Part shown: positions 1 to 7,500 of the stretch, piece by piece
Layout of the letters: each line of letters starts with the position of its first letter
How positions within the stretch are numbered: the first letter of the stretch is position 1
NCBI GenBank assembly: GCA_002440745.1
Contig: DJVB01000036.1
Span: 3,460 to 67,459 of the forward strand
Origin: Bacteroidales bacterium UBA6267
GTDB taxonomy: Bacteria; Bacteroidota; Bacteroidia; Bacteroidales; UBA1556
DNA length: 64,000 nt
Direction: 5' to 3'
The notes under the pieces: model-generated
What the model was told of the DNA's origin: nothing
Seen by the model: only the letters and a program-made list of their open reading frames with translations
Database searches by the model: none
Translations under genes and position numbers: made by a program

Positions 1-513
1 CTACGTCCTCTTTTTACGCCCGGCAACCTTAAAGTGTCTAAAAGCTTACGGCAAATTATCCGCAGAGGTGTATATAAAGTCACTTTTGATCAAGCATTTA
101 ATAAGGTACTAAACAACTGTGCCTCCGTGCCACGCCCGGGACAATTTGGCACTTGGTTGACCCCAAAAATGAAAAAAGCTTATACGAATCTTTTTGAACT
201 TGGATTTTGTCACAGTGTGGAAGCTTGGTACGAAAACCGTTTAGTCGGTGGACTCTACGGAGTAAGCATTGGGGGTTTTTTCGTGGGAGAATCCATGTTT
301 CACAAAAAGGATAATGCGTCAAAAGTGGCATTCTATTACCTTTCGGAATGGCTTTCTGAGTTGGGATATCATTTCATCGATGGCCAAGTACCGACAAGTC
401 ATTTGACGAGCTTAGGAGCAAAGGATGTTTCGCGTGATGAATATATGCTATTGCTTCGTAAAGCTATTCAATATCAGCCACCTACAAGATATTGGAGTGA
501 AAAGGTTTATTGA
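1..513 (+). CDS. aat: Leucyl/phenylalanyl-tRNA--protein transferase, 5' truncated by the window edge
   Basis: The enzyme moves Leu or Phe from aminoacyl-tRNA to the N-terminus of proteins with basic N-terminal residues, marking them for ClpAP in the N-degron pathway. The frame is open from base 1 and reads RPLFTPGNLKVSKSLRQ, the usual N-terminal family motif, so the GTG at 34 is internal and the true start lies outside the window. Downstream blocks FGTWLTPKM, GFCHSVEAWY and VGGLYGVSIGG, followed by a region reading ESMFH, are characteristic. About 170 residues are present; roughly 40 N-terminal residues should be missing. It converges on the next gene, which is on the minus strand 28 bases away. 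Confidence 0.93.
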   Translation, partial: LRPLFTPGNLKVSKSLRQIIRRGVYKVTFDQAFNKVLNNCASVPRPGQFGTWLTPKMKKAYTNLFELGFCHSVEAWYENRLVGGLYGVSIGGFFVGESMFHKKDNASKVAFYYLSEWLSELGYHFIDGQVPTSHLTSLGAKDVSRDEYMLLLRKAIQYQPPTRYWSEKVY

Positions 514-541
514 AGTATGGTTTTAAAAATCGAGCTTTAAA

Positions 542-1591
542 TCAGACTATTCGGGTCGATTCCTTCATCAGATTGGCTGTAAGGCATGAATGCACAGGAA
601 TAATCAGGAGCTTATCACCAATCTTATATTCGTTAAAATTCGCTTCATTACACTGAACAATTCCATGTTCCTGACTTAAAGAGCTGATGTAATCTCCTGT
701 AAATGTATTGTTTCCAACATCTGTTTTCACAATATGGCCATACGTTTTCACTCCCATAAAATCTAAGCTTTCTTTACTAAAATGCACTGCTCCACCATGA
801 ATGACTAATTCGTGGCGTTTGGGGTTAATAGCCACAACCGAACATTGCATAAGTGCAGCAATATCGTTTAACTCACAAGAGCCAATTTGCAATTGCATCA
901 AATCGTAAAAAACAAAGTTTCCGGGCCTGAGTTCATCAATTCTATCAAACTGATTCAGAACCGAAATGGAAGGCGTATCCCCTATCGAAACATAGACAAA
1001 TTGGCCTGTTTCACGCTCCACTTTAGCAGCCAAATCAGCAATCCGATTCACCGATTTGTAGGCGATACCCAAGATTTGCTGTTTTGTGCGCGAGATATAC
1101 GTGTTGCCAAAATGAGCCATCAATCCCATAAAAACAGCATGTTGTGTTTCATAGCTGCTTTTAATCAAACCCATCACCTCTTCATAATCAATCACTTCCA
1201 CTCCTGACCTATGGTACCCGGCATCAATCTCAATCATAAAATCCACATCATTATTTAATCGATGCAAGGCTTGGATATGGTCGGGATGATTAATCAAAAC
1301 TATTAGATTAATTTGCGAAGCCAAATGGTCGATTTCATCCATTTCGTTCACATCCAAGGGGAAAGCAATAAAAATATCTTTCCAACCTGCGGCAGCAAAA
1401 AATTTGGCCATTTTCACTGAGGAAACAGTAATAGCAGAAATCCCATAATCTTTAAAGAAAGAAGCAATATGTAAATTCTGATGTGTTTTGAAATGAGGCC
1501 GTAAAACCACTTTGTTTTCACTAGCCTTATCCGCAATCCTTTGAATGTTTTGTTTTACTTTTTTCTCAGAAATTAGAAAACAATTACTCAT
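542..1591 (-). CDS. Type III-fold PLP enzyme, D-threonine aldolase / D-serine dehydratase-like
   Basis: This is an alanine-racemase-N-type PLP barrel protein of 349 residues. The motif RPHFKTHQ near residue 31 carries the expected PLP lysine (K35). The C-terminus has PVHSC (H334, C336), matching the His-x-Cys metal site of the D-serine dehydratase / low-specificity D-threonine aldolase family. Such enzymes use PLP plus a divalent metal to cleave or dehydrate beta-hydroxy D-amino acids. The start overlaps the stop of the TerB-like gene upstream by 8 bases, so the two are probably cotranscribed and translationally coupled. The family is clear; whether the substrate is D-threonine, D-serine or another beta-hydroxy amino acid cannot be read from the sequence. 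Confidence 0.85.
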   Translation of the reverse strand: MSNCFLISEKKVKQNIQRIADKASENKVVLRPHFKTHQNLHIASFFKDYGISAITVSSVKMAKFFAAAGWKDIFIAFPLDVNEMDEIDHLASQINLIVLINHPDHIQALHRLNNDVDFMIEIDAGYHRSGVEVIDYEEVMGLIKSSYETQHAVFMGLMAHFGNTYISRTKQQILGIAYKSVNRIADLAAKVERETGQFVYVSIGDTPSISVLNQFDRIDELRPGNFVFYDLMQLQIGSCELNDIAALMQCSVVAINPKRHELVIHGGAVHFSKESLDFMGVKTYGHIVKTDVGNNTFTGDYISSLSQEHGIVQCNEANFNEYKIGDKLLIIPVHSCLTANLMKESTRIV

Positions 1592-1979
1592 CTTGAAGAG
1601 TTACTAACTTATTATCTTTCAGGTCGTTCATAAAACGATCCATTAATTCATTCTTGAAATTGTCGATTATTCGCTTTTCTTGAGGAATAATGCCACCAAA
1701 AGCCTCAGCCACCTTTACCATCACATCGAGGAGATAATGATACTCGGGGTCGGGACCATTTTCTTTACAAATATCCACCGCTTTTTGATAAGCTTCCTCG
1801 AGACTATGATGTTTCTGATTTTCGTATTCAAACGACCATTCTATTTCACGCGCCCATGGATGTTCGCACAAAACCCGCTTTAAGGTGCGTATTTCTTCCT
1901 CCTGAACTGCACCATCAGCAATGGCAATGGCATAGAGCAGTTCGCCGAAAGCATCGTAAAGTTTAGCTCTTTTAATCAT
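1584..1979 (-). CDS. TerB-like domain protein
   Basis: This small, probably cytoplasmic, all-helical protein has about 131 residues. The segment AIADGAVQEEEI fits the acidic metal-binding helix of TerB/DjlA-N domains, and a second helical half starts near YHYLLDVMVKVAEAFGG. TerB domains bind divalent metal and occur in stress-response or membrane-associated complexes; no specific role can be given here. I chose ATG 1979 over an in-frame upstream start at 2006, because a TAnnTTTG promoter element lies at 2004-2011 and would sit inside the longer reading frame. It overlaps the downstream PLP-enzyme gene by 8 bases. No other ter genes are present, so a tellurite phenotype should not be inferred. 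Confidence 0.7.
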   Translation of the reverse strand: MIKRAKLYDAFGELLYAIAIADGAVQEEEIRTLKRVLCEHPWAREIEWSFEYENQKHHSLEEAYQKAVDICKENGPDPEYHYLLDVMVKVAEAFGGIIPQEKRIIDNFKNELMDRFMNDLKDNKLVTLQDE

Positions 1980-2003
1980 AATCCTAAGTGTTTGGCTTGC
2001 GGG

Positions 2004-2031
2004 CAAATATACTAAAAAGTTTTATATTCAA
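2004..2031 (-). promoter_or_regulatory. Bacteroidota-type promoter for the TerB-like/PLP enzyme pair
   Basis: On the minus strand the sequence TATATTTG at 2011-2004 fits the -7 consensus TAnnTTTG, with TTG at 2031-2029 separated by 17 bases. The predicted transcript starts about 18 bases before ATG 1979. The spacing is slightly shorter than the common 19-21. Confidence 0.55.
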
Positions 2032-2035
2032 CCAC

Positions 2036-2917
2036 CTAAACAAAGTTCTTTAAAATATTCTCAATTTGATGAAAATAGCTACTGCCAAAAAGGTTGAGAT
2101 GAACGAGCAATGGATATAAATTGCATAAATCAATGCGTTCGTTCCAGCCGGATTCCAACGGAAAACTCTGATGATAGCCTTGATAAAAATCTTCGCTAAA
2201 TCCGCCAAATAGTTTACTCATTGCCAAATCCATTTCGCGATGACCGAAATAAACGGCCGGGTCGATTAAAACCGGTTGACCCTGTAGATTGACCATAAAA
2301 TTGCCATTCCACAGGTCGCCATGTAAAAGTGCGGGAGCCTCCTTTGGAAAATAACCATCCAATTTTTCGAATAGCTTATGGAATTTAGAAACGAGGTTTT
2401 TATCGGTGCGATTCGATTCCGTTGCCCACCGCAGTTGAGGTTCCAAACGCTTTTCGACAAAAAAATCGACCCAACTATTCATCCGGCGATTCTGCTGCAC
2501 CAAACTTCCAATATAGTTGTCGCTGTCGAAGCCGAAACTCTCGGAGCTATGTTTGTGAAGCTCAGACAACTGCATGCCAAACTTAAACCAAAAGCCCTGT
2601 TCCTTCGGTCCTTGCTCAACAGCTTCCATCAACAGAAAACCAATTCCATCAATTTCGTCATAATGAAGCGGTAAAGGAATGGCAATTTCTTCAGCACTGC
2701 GGAGCATGTTGAGTCCTTCGGCTTCACGTTTGAACATGTCGGGAAAGCGAGATGCGCTGTTCCATTTCACGAAAAAGAGGCCCTCTGTTGTTTCCAAAAG
2801 AGCAGCTTCGTTGATGTCGCCCCCACCGGCACGTCGAACCTTTCGGATGGAAAAATCCAAAATGTCTTCCTCGGCAAAAAACTCATTAATTCCTCTTGAA
2901 ACTTTGTTGGGTAACAT
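2036..2917 (-). CDS. Fructosamine kinase family protein (aminoglycoside phosphotransferase fold)
   Basis: These kinases phosphorylate ketoamines on glycated proteins or amino acids, a step in deglycation. The 293-residue protein matches the family's usual length. The catalytic loop reads LLHGDLWNGNFM, with the Brenner-type HGDLxxxN motif, and LIDPAVYFGHREMDLAM supplies the metal-binding Asp and the family-typical GHREMDLAM block. The N-terminal part has FFVKWN, where the Lys is the expected ATP-binding residue. The gene has its own promoter at 2945-2974 and stands alone. The substrate is inferred from the family only. Confidence 0.9.
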   Translation of the reverse strand: MLPNKVSRGINEFFAEEDILDFSIRKVRRAGGGDINEAALLETTEGLFFVKWNSASRFPDMFKREAEGLNMLRSAEEIAIPLPLHYDEIDGIGFLLMEAVEQGPKEQGFWFKFGMQLSELHKHSSESFGFDSDNYIGSLVQQNRRMNSWVDFFVEKRLEPQLRWATESNRTDKNLVSKFHKLFEKLDGYFPKEAPALLHGDLWNGNFMVNLQGQPVLIDPAVYFGHREMDLAMSKLFGGFSEDFYQGYHQSFPLESGWNERIDLCNLYPLLVHLNLFGSSYFHQIENILKNFV

Positions 2918-2944
2918 ATTCTATGAATTAAGGTGAATTGGAGA

Positions 2945-2974
2945 CAAAGATAATGAGATTTTGTGCTTATCAAA
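2945..2974 (-). promoter_or_regulatory. Promoter of the fructosamine-kinase-like gene
   Basis: Read on the minus strand, TTTG (2974-2971) and TATCTTTG (2952-2945) are separated by 18 bases, a near-perfect -33/-7 pair of the Bacteroidota sigma factor. The predicted start of transcription is about 20 bases before the ATG at 2917. Confidence 0.7.
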
Positions 2975-3043
2975 GTCAATGCTTACTTGGCCGTTAATGA
3001 ATAACAGTTTTTGGAACGTTGAGATTAAACGTATCTGTAGTAA

Positions 3044-3970
3044 TTAGTTCACGATTATTTTTTTTGTAATCGTTTTTTCCATAGATACAACTTTTAGGAG
3101 ATATATTCCTTTAGGATAATTATCAAGACAAAGTTTTGTGCGAATTTCATTAGTGCTTTGGTCAACTAATTTTTCGCCCAGCTCATTGAAAACATAAATA
3201 TGAAAGGATTCCGCTTTATCCCATTCACTCCAGACAAAGCGATTTGTCGGATTGGGATAAATAAAAACTGAAACAGGTTCCGATTCATTTAAGCCCAAAT
3301 GATTTAATAAATATTCACATTCAATTCCGGAAGGATTAAAAAGTCCGAGGAGGCTATCCTGAAAACATTTAAACGTAATGAGTTCAAAATCAAACATAGT
3401 TGAGTCACTATTCCTAGCTGTTGGAAACAAATAATTATTTGTTGAACCCATATCTTTAACCACCCAACCGTCCATGCCAAAAGGCGAACCGAAAATCGTT
3501 TGTAACTGAATACGCTTCTTTATATTACCATTGATGCTGACGCTGCCCGTGTCGATAACCTTTACTTTAGATAAACTATCATAACCCTGCCAGCCAACAA
3601 CTTTTTCATCCGATATCACCCATTCATCACCGATATTCGCATTAAAGTTGTAGAGCACAAAAAAATTGTTGTTTTCAAAATAAAACACGGTATCACCTGA
3701 GGCATAGGTAGATTCGGGGGTAATGTCAGTTATACCGCCTAGAGTATAAACTCCACCTGGCTGCGGCCAAAACAGATATTTCTTTATCAGAAATTTTTGG
3801 CAGATTTTATTTTGAATCAAGGTGTCGTTTCCCAATGTTAGTTTATAGAATCCGTAACCCATTCCATAAAAATCATAATGCCATTCTGCATCATTATTCA
3901 CCCAATTTTGCCCTTGCAAATTTGTAAGAATCAGTAGGTTTATGGCTAATAAAATGGTAATTGCTTTCAT
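3044..3970 (-). CDS. Secreted protein with type IX secretion C-terminal sorting domain
   Basis: The 308-residue protein starts with a signal peptide (MKAITILLAINLLILTNLQGQ) and ends with a typical type A Por/T9SS sorting domain of about 80 residues, with FIYPNPTNRFV, YVFNELGEK and the closing GIYLLKVVSMEKTITKKIIVN. Such domains target proteins through the T9SS to the cell surface or medium. The middle (about residues 22-215) is rich in aromatic residues, Asn and Gly and looks like a beta-rich domain. I do not recognise a catalytic family in it. The gene is monocistronic with a good promoter at 3992-4023. Confidence 0.8.
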   Translation of the reverse strand: MKAITILLAINLLILTNLQGQNWVNNDAEWHYDFYGMGYGFYKLTLGNDTLIQNKICQKFLIKKYLFWPQPGGVYTLGGITDITPESTYASGDTVFYFENNNFFVLYNFNANIGDEWVISDEKVVGWQGYDSLSKVKVIDTGSVSINGNIKKRIQLQTIFGSPFGMDGWVVKDMGSTNNYLFPTARNSDSTMFDFELITFKCFQDSLLGLFNPSGIECEYLLNHLGLNESEPVSVFIYPNPTNRFVWSEWDKAESFHIYVFNELGEKLVDQSTNEIRTKLCLDNYPKGIYLLKVVSMEKTITKKIIVN

Positions 3971-3991
3971 TTTTCAGTTTTATAATTTGGC

Positions 3992-4023
3992 CAAAATTAA
4001 TAATTATTTTTATCAGCTGTCAA
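3992..4023 (-). promoter_or_regulatory. Promoter of the T9SS cargo gene
   Basis: On the minus strand TTG (4023-4021), 21 bases, then TAATTTTG (3999-3992) match the TTG-N19-21-TAnnTTTG consensus. The transcript would start about 15 bases before ATG 3970. Confidence 0.65.
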
Positions 4024-4321
4024 TTCTTTTCACTTAGAAATTTTCTTTGGTTTTCGACATAAAACTCCGTATTTCGATACAAATCTATTTTTTCAATACC
4101 CAATACAACCCTTTTAAATTGCTTTTCATTTCGCTGATAAGCACTTGAATAATGAGGTGTTCGGTAAAAGCGAGGTATCCAAAACAACTATTACATCTTC
4201 AAATAACATTTTAAAGGCTTGTAATTTACTGTAATTTCCACTCGACCTAAGCTCCTGAAAAACAAATCAACTCAACTTAAGCTTCTAAAATTAAACTTCC
4301 AATAACCTCAAAACGAGCACA

Positions 4322-4359
4322 ATAGCAATTATGCACATGTAGATGTGCAGTTTTGCTAT
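4322..4359. repeat. Two-part inverted repeat upstream of the alpha-2-macroglobulin gene
   Basis: ATAGCAA (4322-4328) pairs with TTGCTAT (4353-4359), and inside it GCACAT (4333-4338) pairs with ATGTGC (4343-4348) around a four-base loop GTAG. The octamer GATGTGCA-like sequence recurs at 4375-4382. There is no T-tract, so it is not a classical terminator on either strand. It could be an operator or a structured RNA element; the function is unknown. Confidence 0.4.
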
Positions 4360-4598
4360 ATTTATTTATAATATGATGTGCATTTAATAAAACTACCCTT
4401 ACTCGCTGTTTTATAGCGCTTTTGCTTCCCTTAATAAACTATAATCAGTTTATAGTCTCTCCCTGCAAAGTCGGATGATATCTCTCTAAGATTGGAAATT
4501 ATAGATTGACTCAACCACGATTATGGAATCCAAGTAAAAAAATAATATGGCTTATTTTTTGTTAAATTGCGTGCTTTTTATTGCCAAATAATCCATTT

Positions 4599-7500
4599 AT
4601 GAAACTTACCAAATACGCAGTTATTAGCCTGATTTTCATATTTATAGTCAAATTGTCAAACAGCCAGTCGCTTCTAAAAAGTCAGAACGGCACTGATTTT
4701 ACTTACATCTATAAGCTCGATAATAAATCGGCCTTGGAAATTCTCAAAACGAATCAAATAAAAGATTCACCAAAATATTTTACCAATTTGGTGGATAGCT
4801 TCCCCAATAGTAAACCCAATAATTATATGGAAAGGTTGGAGCCCGGACAGTATATTTTGTATAAAGCGCAAGGTCGAATCATTTATTTCAACCTATTGGA
4901 AATTTCAGATGTGATTGTAAAAGTAAATGGACTTAACAGTAAAAACAATATTTATGTCTATGATTTAAAAGGTGAGCCGATAACAAATAACATAAAACTA
5001 TATAATCAAAAGGATGAAGAAATTCCCCGAAATGAAAAACTGAAATGTTGGACATTGGCTAACATAAATAAAGAAGTCCAATATTTTTACATTATAAATG
5101 ATTCAGCATTAACCTATTATAAGTTACAAAGAAATAAGATAGTTCCAACTAAGAATTATAATCGCCGATCCCATTCGACGATTTTACCGGGTTATTTTGT
5201 TTTAAATCAACCCGCATATAAGAAAAACGACAGCCTGATTTTCAAAGCATTTCTTCTAAAAAGAAACGGAAAACCTTATAACAAAACTGTTTCACTAAAA
5301 ATATTTGATCAAAAAATCGGAAAATATAATTTGATAAAAGACCTGAAACCCTTAAGTCGCGGAGCTTATACCTATGCTTTTCAAATTCCGGATTCGTTTA
5401 ATTTGGATTCTTATTATCAAATTTATCTGACCAATAAAAGGGGTAATGTACTTAAGGATAAATCCTTCAAGGTTGAAAATTACCAAATTAAAAACGCTAC
5501 CTACGAAGCTCGAATGGAGAAAAACTATTTTTACCGAGGCGAGCCTGTTTATCTGCATTTGAGTTGTTTCGATGTAAACGATTTACCTATGGCAGATACC
5601 AAAATTAGTGTTAATATAAGAATATCAGAGATTCAAGATTTCATGGAAGACTCGATGTTTATTCCATATTCTTGGCAATCAACTTCTTATTGGAGTATGG
5701 ATCTGTATTCCGACCCATCAGGAAATACGGAAATTCTGCTTCCTGATTCTTTATTTCTAAATGCAAAGATGCGGTTTTATGCAAATATCAAATTCATTAA
5801 TGCCGATGGGGAATCCTCCGAGAAAAACTTAAATTTCAACTTTGACCCACAAAAAGAAAGATATCTTTTCTATCAGGTTGACGACTCAATTCAAGCCATT
5901 TATTTAGAGAATTCCATTATTAAACCAAAACCGGCACGCATAGTTTCCTATTATACTAAAATGCTGGAAGAGAAGCAAGTAACATTACCCTATACCTTTC
6001 ATATTGAAGAATTTCCGAAGTATTATTCGCTTTTTGAGGATAGCATTCATAAGGCTACCATATTTCCTAAAACAGCCACTGTAGATTTGGTGAAATTTGA
6101 TGGGTATAGAAATTATGATTCCTTAGTTTTGAATCTAATAAATAATGCCGGAGTGAATGTGAGCTATTGGGTTTACCAAAAGGACAAGCTTTTGTTTGAA
6201 GGAAATTCTGTTGATTTTTCGATTAAGGAAGCTATAAAAGGAGGAAAGCCCGTTGACATCATTTATACCTATCGCCTTGCCGGTGAGAAATATACATTCG
6301 TTCAAAGTTTTCATCATAAGAAAAAATCGCTGAAAGTAGAGTCGAATATACCACGTAAAATTTTTCCTGGTCAGGAGGTGGTTGTAAAAATGAATGTGAA
6401 AAATCACAAAGGGAAAAATCGAAAAAACGTGAACCTCGCAGCCTATTCTATCAATGCAAAAGTGGAAGGAATTGAAAGTCCGGATATGCCTTATTTTGGA
6501 AAAACAAAGACCGGACAATTTTATACCCATAAAACCTATTTGTCTAAAGTTAATATAAACGTTCAAAAAACCATCGATACTAATTATTTAAATTGGTTAA
6601 ATCTCAGAAACACTGCTTATTATAATTTCACATACAGCAAAGAAGGCTATGCAATCCAATACGACAGCATAGAATCAGATGCCACTGAATTTGCGCCATA
6701 TTTAATTGCGGATGGTCATTTATTAAGTATCACTGAAATTTATATTGATCAAGAATTGGCCTTTTTCGACAAATCTTATTTTACTCAGCCTTATAGTTTG
6801 AGAGTTAAGCCGGGAATGCATTCAGTCGTATTACGCTCTCGAAATGAATTCATTACAATTAAAGATGTCGTTTTTAAAGAAGGATTTAAACTGTTTTTGA
6901 GCATAGAGAAAGATTCCGTTTATAAATTTAGCACTATGGAATATTCCAAAGCAAAACCGGAATATCTTGAAGAAGAAAAAGAACAAATCAAGAAGAATTT
7001 ATTGGTTTTCAATAATAAGATGACAAAGCTTTTTTATGTGGCCCAAGAAAATCAAATTATTAAATCTACAAATTATTATGCAAATCGAAGTCGCGGTTAT
7101 ACGATTATCGGACCTTTAAAGCCTGGAAAAGTAAAAGTCATTTCTTCAAGCTTGGATACCTTAGAATTTTTCTTTCAGCCGGGCTACGTTTATTATTTTA
7201 CCGATACATTGATAACTCAAAACAAAGATTATAATAATCAAATTTCAAATTGGATTTTTAGTTCCCGGATTGCATATCAAATGACTTTTAAAGGAGCTGA
7301 TAGGGCCATATTGATTTCAAAGCCTAAAGAAAAAATAAAAATTACTGCCAAGCCAAAATTAAATCCTTATATAAGAAACTATGATAAAAGCAATGAGTTA
7401 AAAACTCACGGGGCTTTAATTGTCAAATTTTTAAGTCCAAGAAAAATTATTCGGACTTGGATGGTAAACACAACTGATTCGATAAATTCAAAGTATTATA

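Larger units (their letters stand above)
3971..4598. other. Long intergenic region between divergent genes
   Basis: These 628 bases hold the promoter at 3992-4023 and a two-part hairpin at 4322-4359. I see no reading frame of useful size, tRNA or recognised riboswitch. The region is AT-rich, with no exact TAnnTTTG element close to the alpha-2-macroglobulin start, so the promoter of that gene is unassigned. Confidence 0.5.

Noticed and set aside
1584..1979. Tellurite-resistance assignment for the TerB-like gene and the TehB-like methyltransferase
   Set aside because: Neither is in a ter or teh operon; the domain names do not justify the phenotype.
4322..4359. Hairpin considered as a riboswitch or terminator
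   Set aside because: No T-tract and no match to a known riboswitch core; kept only as an inverted repeat.
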